DNA from: Lachnospiraceae bacterium
GTDB taxonomy: Bacteria; Bacillota; Clostridia; Lachnospirales; Lachnospiraceae
Assembly: GCA_004556655.1 (NCBI GenBank)
Contig: SFGF01000089.1
Coordinates: 1-11,484, forward strand
Direction of reading: 5' to 3'
Length of the DNA: 11,484 nucleotides
Shown: piece by piece, positions 1 through 6,592 of the stretch
Layout of the letters: every line of letters starts with the position of its first letter
How positions within the stretch are numbered: the first letter of the stretch is position 1
Program-made: the position numbers and the translations under genes
Notes under the pieces: model-generated
The model's database searches: none
Told to the model about the DNA's origin: nothing
Seen by the model: the letters and a program-made list of their open reading frames with translations, nothing else

Positions 1-145
1 TGAAAGAATAACCAAATTTTGTAAGGTCTGCTTCTGAACTGAAAGAACTTGCAATTAAAAGGATAAATGGAAGTATACAGCATAGAGTCAGCATAACCAT
101 AATGATATTCATAGTAATACGAAAAGCTTTATTTTTGTAGATCAT
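1..145 (-). CDS. Carbohydrate ABC transporter permease, LplC/YtcP-type (partial, N-terminal 48 residues)
   Basis: Reading the minus strand from the ATG at 145 gives an open frame that leaves the window at position 1. It begins MIYKNKAFRITMN, followed by one hydrophobic segment (about residues 13-33, ending LPFILLIASSFS) and then SSEADLTKFGYSF. A short basic head, a first membrane helix ending in a serine-rich stretch, and a GYSF motif are typical of the second permease of LplABC/YtcP-type sugar importers. A GGAGGT ribosome binding site lies at 157-152, 6 nt before the ATG. The upstream permease stops at 163, so the two genes are 17 nt apart and surely co-transcribed. It would form the heterodimeric membrane channel with that neighbour. 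The EAA loop that contacts the ATPase lies outside the window, and the substrate cannot be told. Confidence 0.88.
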   Translation of the reverse strand, partial: MIYKNKAFRITMNIIMVMLTLCCILPFILLIASSFSSEADLTKFGYSF

Positions 146-162
146 AATTATACCTCCGAATA

Positions 163-1089
163 TTAAAACAGTGCACTGTCTTTATCAAGTTTTGACACGA
201 TTGTGTTAGCGGTAAAAATGCAAATAAAACCAAGTATGGACTGCAGAAAACCAGCAGCAGTAGAACGACCGATATCATTCAGTTCAAGAAGACCGCGGTA
301 TACATAGGTATCTATTGTCTGTGTGGTAGAATACAAAAGTCCGCTGTTCATAGGCACCTGGTAAAAAAGACCGAAGTCAGAGTAACAGATACGACCAACA
401 GACAACAATACAAGAGTAATAATGGTTGTCTTCAAGGCAGGTAAAGTAACGAAGCGAATCTGCTGCCAGATACCAGCACCGTCTACAACAGCTGCTTCAT
501 AGTAGGACTTGTCAATTCCAATCAATGTAGAATAATATAAAATGGAACTGTATCCAAAGGACATCCATAAGTAAACAATTGTAATGATAAATGGCCAGTA
601 TTTGGCTTCGTTGTACCAGCTGATCTTATCAAGACCTAGTGCCGGAAGGATTGTCATATTCATAAAACCGTTGTTTCCGCTTAAAAATGCATATACAATG
701 TAACTTATGATTACGGTAGACAGAAGGTATGGAATCAGGATGATTACCTGGCTGAAACGTTTGAAAAATTTCTTTCTGATACTATCCAATGCGATGGCTG
801 TAATAATTCCCATCAAATTTCCAAAGAAGATAAATGCAAGATTATATAAAATTGTATTTCTGAAAAAGATAAATGCATCTTTCGTCGTAAACAGGTATTT
901 GAAATTAGATAAACCTGTCCAGGGACTGTTGAACAGACCGATATTATAGTTTACTTTTTTAAAAGCAAGTACAAGACCGGCCATAGGAAGGTAATTGTTA
1001 ATAATAAGGTAAATTGCGCCGGGTATCAGCATGACATACAGTGGCAGATAACGTTTCATTTTTGCCAGATTTAGTTTCTTTTTTTTCAT
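163..1089 (-). CDS. Carbohydrate ABC transporter permease, LplB/UgpA-type
   Basis: This is a 308-residue inner-membrane subunit of a sugar importer. About six hydrophobic helices are visible, starting near residues 15-32 and 80-100. The cytoplasmic EAA loop is clear: E198-A-A followed by DGAG (203-206) and P217, the site that docks onto the ATPase. Length and motif order match the LplB/YtcQ-partner family that imports complex oligosaccharides in Firmicutes. An in-frame ATG 14 codons upstream is open, but the ATG at 1089 is chosen because AAGGAG sits about 8 nt before it and the residues after it (MKKKKLNLAKMKRY) are the usual basic head. It pairs with the LplC-like gene downstream and with the lipoprotein transcribed divergently at 1400. 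No ATP-binding subunit is present; such systems commonly share a distant MsmX-type ATPase (family knowledge). Confidence 0.92.
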   Translation of the reverse strand: MKKKKLNLAKMKRYLPLYVMLIPGAIYLIINNYLPMAGLVLAFKKVNYNIGLFNSPWTGLSNFKYLFTTKDAFIFFRNTILYNLAFIFFGNLMGIITAIALDSIRKKFFKRFSQVIILIPYLLSTVIISYIVYAFLSGNNGFMNMTILPALGLDKISWYNEAKYWPFIITIVYLWMSFGYSSILYYSTLIGIDKSYYEAAVVDGAGIWQQIRFVTLPALKTTIITLVLLSVGRICYSDFGLFYQVPMNSGLLYSTTQTIDTYVYRGLLELNDIGRSTAAGFLQSILGFICIFTANTIVSKLDKDSALF

Positions 1090-1145
1090 GGTAAAATCTC
1101 CTTCTTTCTTAGAGAGGATACAAATCCCCAATACTTGTTATGACA

Positions 1146-1154
1146 AATCTACCA
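1146..1154 (-). promoter_or_regulatory. Candidate extended -10 box for the permease operon
   Basis: On the minus strand TGGTAGATT reads as TGn plus a hexamer sharing four of six bases with TATAAT. It starts 24 nt after the CGA of the operator motif, nearly the same offset as on the other strand (23). The implied start of transcription is near 1139, giving a leader of about 50 nt. The hexamer is weak, so this rests mainly on the matching layout. Confidence 0.35.
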
Positions 1155-1170
1155 TCAATATGTGCAAATA

Positions 1171-1186
1171 ATCTATCGATTTTCTG
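1171..1186 (-). promoter_or_regulatory. Candidate operator motif, left copy
   Basis: On the minus strand this reads CAGAAAATCGATAGAT. It matches the plus-strand copy at 1290-1305 at 14 of the first 15 bases, the one difference being A/T at the eighth. It lies just upstream of a candidate extended -10 box (1154-1146) for the permease operon and overlaps where a -35 box should be. Its placement fits an activator site, but the regulator is not in the window and this is inference. Confidence 0.5.
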
Positions 1187-1289
1187 ACTTTGATTGTCAT
1201 ATTTCTAATAAAAAGAAAAAATATAAAGAAATATTAGGATATATTGATGAAAAAAACACAAAGGATGTTAGAAAATTGATGATTTGTGA

Positions 1290-1305
1290 CAGAAAAACGA
1301 TAGAG
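1290..1305 (+). promoter_or_regulatory. Candidate operator motif, right copy
   Basis: It reads CAGAAAAACGATAGAG, nearly identical to the minus-strand copy at 1186-1171. It ends in the -35 region of a candidate promoter whose extended -10 box is at 1321-1329. No good -35 hexamer is present, as expected for a promoter that needs an activator bound at about -40. AraC/YesN-type regulators often control LplABC-like loci (family knowledge); a link to this motif is inference. Confidence 0.5.
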
Positions 1306-1320
1306 CTAATAAAAATTTGC

Positions 1321-1329
1321 TGATATGAT
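1321..1329 (+). promoter_or_regulatory. Candidate extended -10 box for the lipoprotein operon
   Basis: TGATATGAT is TGn followed by TATGAT, five of six bases of the consensus. The sequence 17 nt upstream (TAGAGC) is not a usable -35 box and overlaps the operator motif. Transcription would begin near 1336, giving a leader of about 64 nt ahead of the ATG at 1400. Confidence 0.5.
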
Positions 1330-1387
1330 AAATTCATCGAAACAAAGTAATTGGGAAAGAACCCAGACAAAACAATCGTGAGTAAAA

Positions 1388-1393
1388 AGGAGG
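1388..1393 (+). promoter_or_regulatory. Strong ribosome binding site of the lipoprotein gene
   Basis: A perfect AGGAGG stands 6 nt before the ATG at 1400. This is the strongest such site in the window and fits the high level of solute-binding protein that importers of this class need. Confidence 0.85.
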
Positions 1394-1399
1394 AACAAT

Positions 1400-2941
1400 A
1401 TGAAGAAAAGAATAATATCGATGCTTCTCACAGCAGGGATGCTTGCTTCAGTGTTAGGAGGATGCGGAGATGGAACAGAGAAGAAGACTGATGATAATAA
1501 GGATACCGCATCTGCATCTACATCATCTGCAGACGGAAATGAGGAAACAGATTATCCGGTAATAAGAGTACCATATTCTATCGTATTTGATTCATTTGAT
1601 GCGGATGCAGTAGAAGATGCATTAAATGAAATTATGAGAGAAAAAGCAGGAGCAGAGATCGACCTTGTAGGTATAGAATTCGCAAACTGGTCAACACAGC
1701 TGAACCTGATGTTAACCGGTGGAGAGAATTCTTTGGACTTGTTTAGCTCTTTCTGGTATACATCTGTTAATAATCTTGCATCTAACGGTCAGGCAATGCC
1801 ATTGGATGATTTGCTGGAATCCGATGGACAGGGAATTCTCGAATTGTATGATGGACTGGAAGATTATTTGAAATGTGGTGAAATTAACGGGCAGATTTAT
1901 GGTATCCCCTGTATCTATGCATGGAGTTCAGAAAATCTGTATCTTTGCAGAACCGAAGATGCCGAGGCTGCAAATATTGACTGGAGTACGGTAAATGATC
2001 TGGACAGCGCAACGGATGCAATGCTTGCTTTAAAGAAAGCAAATCCGGATAAATATTTTATTCCTGGTTCTACAGATCCATATTGGATTCCGAAAAACAT
2101 CGACTATTTTGGAGACACTAACTTTCTTGGTGTTTTGACAGATCCTACAAACAGTACAACGATAGAAAACTATTATGAATCTGATTATTTCAAAAACTTT
2201 GTGGAACACGTAAAAGTCTGGAAAGAAAATGATATTTTCAGTCCGGATCCATTAAGTAATAATCAGCCGACATTGATGAGCATGAATCTGGGAATTGCGG
2301 ATGGTACACTTGGATATTCATGGGATGCAGAAAGTTCTATCCCAAGTACAGGAGTACAGAACGGTATGGATGTTGTTGGATCCGCAATTACAGAACCTCT
2401 TGCGACAACCGGTGATGTTACAACTTATATGTGGCATATCAGCCCGTTCTGTAAGAATCCGGAAGCAGCAATGAGAGTTTTGAATGTATTGTTTACAGAT
2501 CCGGAGGCAGCACAGATTGCAGCGAATGGTATTGAAGGATTAGAGTATGAACTTGATGAAAATGGTCAGATGAAATATCCGGAAGGAAAAACAATGGCAG
2601 ATATAGGATGGCCGGCAGCAAGTATGGCATATTGGCCAAATGTAACTCTTTGCAAGACATGGAACTATGAATCAGAAGACATTTATCAGCAAATGAAAGA
2701 AAAGAACAAAAATGCTGAAAAATCACTGGCACTTGGATTCCAGTTTGATTCCAGTAAAGTGGCAGATCAGATGACAGCATGTGCAAATGTGGTATCACAG
2801 TACTATATGCCGATTATGTATGGTGAAGTTGATATCGATTCTTCTCTGGAAGAGTTCAATAAACAGCTTTATGCAGCAGGTCTTCAGAATATTATTGATG
2901 AGAAGCAGGCACAGTTGGATGCATGGTTAGCAGCAAAATAA
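1400..2941 (+). CDS. Extracellular solute-binding lipoprotein of a carbohydrate ABC importer, LplA-like with DUF3502-type C-terminus
   Basis: This 513-residue protein is the substrate-capturing part of the importer and is anchored to the outer face of the membrane. The signal peptide MKKRIISMLLTAGMLASV leads to a lipobox LGGC with the acylated cysteine at C22. A Ser/Thr/Asp-rich flexible linker follows (about 25-52). The body is a group 1 sugar-binding fold: ANWSTQLNLML and DLFSSFW early on, and NGQIYGIP in the middle. The last 70 residues (444-513), beginning ALGFQFDSS and ending EKQAQLDAWLAAK, match the DUF3502 pattern of LplA/YtcQ-type proteins. It is first in the plus-strand operon, divergent from the two permeases it must serve. 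Many acidic residues and aromatic side chains suit carbohydrate binding, but the specific sugar cannot be read from sequence. Confidence 0.93.
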   Translation: MKKRIISMLLTAGMLASVLGGCGDGTEKKTDDNKDTASASTSSADGNEETDYPVIRVPYSIVFDSFDADAVEDALNEIMREKAGAEIDLVGIEFANWSTQLNLMLTGGENSLDLFSSFWYTSVNNLASNGQAMPLDDLLESDGQGILELYDGLEDYLKCGEINGQIYGIPCIYAWSSENLYLCRTEDAEAANIDWSTVNDLDSATDAMLALKKANPDKYFIPGSTDPYWIPKNIDYFGDTNFLGVLTDPTNSTTIENYYESDYFKNFVEHVKVWKENDIFSPDPLSNNQPTLMSMNLGIADGTLGYSWDAESSIPSTGVQNGMDVVGSAITEPLATTGDVTTYMWHISPFCKNPEAAMRVLNVLFTDPEAAQIAANGIEGLEYELDENGQMKYPEGKTMADIGWPAASMAYWPNVTLCKTWNYESEDIYQQMKEKNKNAEKSLALGFQFDSSKVADQMTACANVVSQYYMPIMYGEVDIDSSLEEFNKQLYAAGLQNIIDEKQAQLDAWLAAK

Positions 2942-2964
2942 GAATTTATAAGTTTTGAATAGTA

Positions 2965-2994
2965 AGGGGGAGGAACCGTCAGGATCCTCTCCCT
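2965..2994 (+). promoter_or_regulatory. Intercistronic hairpin between lipoprotein and MFS genes
   Basis: The arms AGGGGGAGGA (2965-2974) and TCCTCTCCCT (2985-2994) pair over 10 bp with a single G-U. After an A-A mismatch two further C-G pairs close a GTCA tetraloop. No run of T follows, so it does not look like an intrinsic terminator. A stable hairpin just after a binding-protein gene commonly protects the upstream message and sets unequal expression within the operon (established for other sugar ABC operons); here that is inferred. Confidence 0.7.
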
Positions 2995-3002
2995 ATATTA
3001 AA

Positions 3003-3008
3003 AAGAGG
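3003..3008 (+). promoter_or_regulatory. Ribosome binding site that fixes the MFS start
   Basis: AAGAGG lies 6 nt before the ATG at 3015 and decides this start over an in-frame TTG at 2955, which has no such site and would put the hairpin inside the coding region. The stretch 3004-3010 (AGAGGAT) is fully complementary to 2984-2990 (ATCCTCT), part of the hairpin's 3' arm and loop edge. Confidence 0.7.
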
Positions 3009-3014
3009 ATAATT

Positions 3015-4187
3015 ATGGAAAATACAACAAGGGAACAGACGAAACTTTGGAATAAATACTATATATTGGTAGTACTCTTAAATACACTGAATGCTTTTTC
3101 TTTTTATATGGTAGTAACAATCTTATCAAAATACCTGGTGAATATTGGAATATCTATTGCAACGGCAGGTGTGATTGTAGGACTTTTTTCTATTACGTCA
3201 CTTTGCTGCCGACCATTTAGTGGATTGTTGGCAGACAGGTTGAGTAATGTAACACTGTTAAAGTGGAGTAATATTTTTATGGGAGTTGGGCTTTTGGGGT
3301 TTGCTTTTGTAACCAGTGAACCATTAATTGTTTTTTTTCGTATTATTAATGGAATCGGTTTTGCTTTCAGCGGAACCTGTCAGATTGCACTTGCGTCAAA
3401 GTATATTCCCCAAAATAGAATGGGAGAAGGAATTGGTTATCTGGGCTTGGGCATGGTTATCGGGTCGGCAGTTGCACCAGGAATTGGTGTTGCCGTATCA
3501 GAACATTTGGAAATGCAGGCAACCTTTTTAATGGCTGCTGCACTTACGGCAGTTGCCTTTGGAATTTTGTTTATTTTCCATGAACCAAAGAAAAAAGAAA
3601 AATTGAAGAAAAAAATATCATTTGGGGATATTCTTGCGGTAGAAGCTTTGCCATTTACCAGTGTAGCGGGTTCATTTTCTTTTATTAATGGAATTATTTC
3701 ATCCTATCTGGTTTTATATGCGGACGAGCTTGGAATCAGCGGAGTCAGTGTTTACTTTACTGTATGTGCAATTGTTTTGTTTGTTGTCAGACCATTTTCA
3801 GGGAAACTTATGGATAAAAAGGGAATACGGGTCACTGTTTTGCCTGGACTTGCGGTTACAGCCTGTTCCATGTTTATTCTTGGAAGAAGTACTTCTCTGG
3901 TTCTGATTTTGATTACAGGAATTTTAAGATCTCTGGGGCAGGGTGCTGCACAGCCATCTCTTCAGGCGGGATGTATTAACAGAGTAGGAACAGATAGAAG
4001 CGGTGTGGCTACAAGTACTTATTATCTGGGCGGAGATATTTTCCAGGGAATTGGTCCAATGATTGGAGGGGCAATTATTGGAGCAGTTGCGGGAGCGGCC
4101 GGTTTTAGAGTGTTATTTGATATCAGTGGTATTTTGATGATTTGTGCACTTGTGTTTTTTGCTTTTGTAACAAGAAAGGAAAAATAA
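3015..4187 (+). CDS. Major facilitator superfamily (MFS) transporter
   Basis: This is a 390-residue membrane protein with about 12 hydrophobic helices in two halves, joined by a lysine-rich cytoplasmic loop near residues 189-201. The MFS signature between helices 2 and 3 is clear: RPFSGLLADRLS, with G70, D74 and R75. The second half repeats it as RPFSGKLMDKKG (259-270). The doubled RPFSG motif and the length resemble drug/metabolite MFS carriers of the YwoG/TCR type rather than the GPH sugar symporters. Direction and substrate are unknown. It lies between the lipoprotein and the hydrolases, and its stop codon directly abuts the next ATG. A reasonable inference is that it moves a product or small acyl/glycoside compound of the pathway, for instance exporting what the esterases release; uptake of a related substrate is equally possible. 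Confidence 0.88.
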   Translation: MENTTREQTKLWNKYYILVVLLNTLNAFSFYMVVTILSKYLVNIGISIATAGVIVGLFSITSLCCRPFSGLLADRLSNVTLLKWSNIFMGVGLLGFAFVTSEPLIVFFRIINGIGFAFSGTCQIALASKYIPQNRMGEGIGYLGLGMVIGSAVAPGIGVAVSEHLEMQATFLMAAALTAVAFGILFIFHEPKKKEKLKKKISFGDILAVEALPFTSVAGSFSFINGIISSYLVLYADELGISGVSVYFTVCAIVLFVVRPFSGKLMDKKGIRVTVLPGLAVTACSMFILGRSTSLVLILITGILRSLGQGAAQPSLQAGCINRVGTDRSGVATSTYYLGGDIFQGIGPMIGGAIIGAVAGAAGFRVLFDISGILMICALVFFAFVTRKEK

Positions 4188-5711
4188 ATGAAAGAAGAGA
4201 AGGTTCTTAAAAGAATTACACCGGAAGAGGCAGGTGTTTCCAGCAAACAGGTAAAAAAATGTCTGGAAAAACTTATGCATGAAAATACTCATATGCATGG
4301 TTTTATGGCAGCACGACATGGAAAAGTGTTTGCAGAGTGTTGGTGGGCTCCGTACAACTCTGAGATGGTTCATAGTAACCATTCTTTTGGAAAGAGTTAT
4401 ACGGCGACAGCAATAGGAATCGCAGTGACAGAAAAAAAACTATCGCTGGATGAAAAAATGACAGATATTTTCAAAGAGGAGATAGAAAAAGCCAAAATAG
4501 AAGTACCGGAACTGACAAAAAAAATAACTATGAGACATGTTTTGACTATGACAAATGGACATGAAAAACATCCTTCCATGGAAGGGGACTGGATTAGCAA
4601 TTATTTTTCGGAACCGATGCAGTATGAACCAGGTACGAGATTTATGTACAATTCGTCAGGTGCGTGTATGCTGGCTGCTGTTATTAAGAAGAAAACAGGG
4701 GAAAATCTGAAAGAATATCTTACCCCAAGATTATTTGACAAAATAGGAATTGATGCCAAACGATTTGTATGGTTGAAGTGGCCGAATGGAATTGATGCGG
4801 AACCAGGTACTTTTGCAACAACAGAGGATAATTTGCGCCTGACACTTCTTTATTTGAATGGAGGAAGATTTAATGGTGAACAGATTGTTGCAGAGGAATT
4901 TATCCGTGAAGCACTTTCTGTGCAGATAGAGAATGATTATGCTCCGGAACAGAAAGATGGAAGATGTGGTTATGGTTACCAACTTTGGGCATGTAGTATA
5001 CCGGGAGTATATCGTTTTGATGGTGGTCAGGGACAGTATGGTATTATCTGGCCAGAAAAAGAACTTTGTATTGCATTGCATGAAGGGGGAATCATGCCGT
5101 ATGGACCTCAGCAGACGTTAGATGTTCTCTATGACGAGTTATTAAGTCAATTGGAGGATGAACCTCTGTTAGAAGATAAAGCATCTTACGAAGAATTGCT
5201 GACGTTTGAAAAAAGCAGAAAAGTGGAAAAAGACAAACCAAATATATTGCTACCGGAAGTTAATTTTGATGGAAAATATAAAGTGATTTCGGGAAATGCA
5301 GATCCGTGGATTGGAATGGCACCTCCAGGTGCATATGATTTATTTGCTGTCTATAGAGATCCCTCTAAAAAAGCGGAGATGACGGATTTCGTTCTTGAGA
5401 TTAAAAAGAATAAATGTATATTCAAAGTCAGTGATTATGCAGTCTTTCAAGCTACAATGGATGGTGAATGGATTGTTCGCAAAACAGATAATGTATTTCC
5501 GGAACTGAATAAATACTGTGCAACAGCAAGATTTGTAAAACCTTATATCCTGGAATTAAAGATTCATTGGGTAAACAGCTGGACGGAGACAAAAATGCGT
5601 TTCGAATACCAAAAAGGCATTATGAAAATAACTTCTATGAAAATAAGATTGAACGAGGAAGATAACTGGCTTGTTTATCATGGAGAAGCAGTGAAAGTCG
5701 AGGAAAAATAA
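4188..5711 (+). CDS. Serine hydrolase of the beta-lactamase (class C / family VIII esterase) fold with extra C-terminal domain
   Basis: The protein has 507 residues and no signal peptide, so it is probably cytoplasmic. The catalytic motif SxxK is S66-F-G-K69 and the second motif is Y154-N-S156, in a typical FMYNSSG context. The usual third motif (KTG or HxG) is replaced by F-D-G-G-Q-G-Q (277-283), followed by a strand IIWPEKELCIAL as in the beta-lactamase-like family PF00144. Residues 1 to about 325 form this domain. A separate, strand-rich region of about 150 residues (355-507) follows, which I do not recognise. The lack of export and the neighbouring esterases argue for an esterase rather than antibiotic resistance. 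The ATG touches the stop of the MFS gene, with AAAGGA 7 nt upstream, so the two are translationally linked. Confidence 0.85.
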   Translation: MKEEKVLKRITPEEAGVSSKQVKKCLEKLMHENTHMHGFMAARHGKVFAECWWAPYNSEMVHSNHSFGKSYTATAIGIAVTEKKLSLDEKMTDIFKEEIEKAKIEVPELTKKITMRHVLTMTNGHEKHPSMEGDWISNYFSEPMQYEPGTRFMYNSSGACMLAAVIKKKTGENLKEYLTPRLFDKIGIDAKRFVWLKWPNGIDAEPGTFATTEDNLRLTLLYLNGGRFNGEQIVAEEFIREALSVQIENDYAPEQKDGRCGYGYQLWACSIPGVYRFDGGQGQYGIIWPEKELCIALHEGGIMPYGPQQTLDVLYDELLSQLEDEPLLEDKASYEELLTFEKSRKVEKDKPNILLPEVNFDGKYKVISGNADPWIGMAPPGAYDLFAVYRDPSKKAEMTDFVLEIKKNKCIFKVSDYAVFQATMDGEWIVRKTDNVFPELNKYCATARFVKPYILELKIHWVNSWTETKMRFEYQKGIMKITSMKIRLNEEDNWLVYHGEAVKVEEK

Positions 5712-5712
5712 T

Positions 5713-6567
5713 ATGGGAATATTACGGTTTAATTATCGGTCAGAAATATTAAGTTTACATACCAATATAACAGTGACACTTCCCACAGAGGAGCTGACAT
5801 ATTATCCTCTGACGGATAAAAAACGGGAAGAAGGGGTAGCGGCAAGAAGAAAATGGGAGTACAGGGATGGAATGAAATTCCAGACGATTTATCTTCTTCA
5901 TGGCGGAGGGGATGATGATACTTGTATTGTCAGAAAATCAAATATAGAACGATATGCCGAAGAAAACTGTGTTATGACTGTGACTGCACAGGTCAATGAC
6001 AGTTTTTTTATGGACACACAGTATGGGTATAAGTATTTCACTTTTATGACTGAAGAATTGCCAAAAATAATTCAAATACTGTTACCTTCTTCGCCAAGGA
6101 GAGAAGATAATTTTACGGTAGGTATGGCAATGGGAGGAAATGGATCGCTGGCACTTGGACTAAAAAGACCGGATTTATATGCTGCATGTGTTGATTTGTC
6201 AGGTGGAATCGGATGCAGTGTAGATACAGATGCTTTTATAGAAGAAGTTCGGACGTTAAAAATGAGAAGAATGCAAAGCGCTTTTGGAAATCCTGATAAA
6301 TTAAGAGATAGTGAATATGATCTGGGAGGTTATGTGAGAAGAGCTTTACAGGATGGTACAAGGCTGCCGGAACTTTTTCTTGCAGTTGGAGAAAATGATT
6401 TTATCAGAGATGTAGTACGAAAAGATAGAGATGCACTTATTGCATATGGCATTCCGGTTCATTATGAGGAAGTAGAAGGATATACACATGACTGGAATTT
6501 TTGGGATCCTTATTTACGAAAAGCACTTATGGAGTGGCTTCCGTTAAAACGAGAACCTATTTATTGA
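5713..6567 (+). CDS. Esterase-D-family (PF00756) alpha/beta hydrolase lacking the nucleophilic serine; probable pseudoenzyme
   Basis: This 284-residue cytoplasmic protein has the layout of the esterase D/tributyrin-esterase family. The oxyanion-loop motif LLHGGGDDD is at 61-69. The block PRREDNFTVGMAMGGNG follows, where family members carry GxSMGG. Here the elbow reads G137-M-A139-M-G141, so alanine (codon GCA at 6127-6129) replaces the catalytic serine. The other two triad positions look intact: D229 in GENDF and H259 in GYTHDWNFW. S145 lies six residues further on and is not positioned as a nucleophile. The homologue at 9606 has the normal GFSMGGYG at the aligned place, so the loss is real at the level of this sequence. 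It begins 1 nt after the previous stop codon. It may bind ligand without cleaving it, or act as a partner subunit. Confidence 0.85.
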   Translation: MGILRFNYRSEILSLHTNITVTLPTEELTYYPLTDKKREEGVAARRKWEYRDGMKFQTIYLLHGGGDDDTCIVRKSNIERYAEENCVMTVTAQVNDSFFMDTQYGYKYFTFMTEELPKIIQILLPSSPRREDNFTVGMAMGGNGSLALGLKRPDLYAACVDLSGGIGCSVDTDAFIEEVRTLKMRRMQSAFGNPDKLRDSEYDLGGYVRRALQDGTRLPELFLAVGENDFIRDVVRKDRDALIAYGIPVHYEEVEGYTHDWNFWDPYLRKALMEWLPLKREPIY

Positions 6568-6592
6568 AATCATTAAGAATGGGAGAAAAGAT

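Larger units (their letters stand above)
1090..1399. promoter_or_regulatory. Divergent intergenic control region
   Basis: These 310 bases separate the permease operon (minus) from the lipoprotein operon (plus). They are very AT-rich and contain no plausible gene. They hold the two ribosome binding sites at their ends, a pair of inverted copies of a 15-base motif, and a candidate extended -10 box on each strand, listed separately. The A-rich stretch at about 1209-1255 between the two motif copies has no further structure I can recognise. The arrangement suggests co-regulation of both operons from one region. Confidence 0.75.

Noticed and set aside
1090..1131. Longer start of the LplB-like permease
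   Set aside because: The upstream ATG lacks a ribosome binding site; AAGGAG fits the ATG at 1089 and the added 14 residues do not match the family head.
2965..3000. Intrinsic terminator after the lipoprotein gene
   Set aside because: The stem is strong but is followed by ATATTAAAAAG with no T run, and the downstream genes have no convincing promoter of their own.
2955..3014. Longer start (TTG at 2955) for the MFS gene
   Set aside because: No ribosome binding site precedes it, it would place the strong hairpin within the coding region, and the added residues (KGEEPSGSSP) do not look like an MFS N-terminus. ATG at 3015 has AAGAGG at proper spacing.
4188..5711. Antibiotic-resistance beta-lactamase
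   Set aside because: No signal peptide, no KTG/HxG third motif, an extra C-terminal domain, and a carbohydrate/esterase setting all argue for an esterase-type serine hydrolase.
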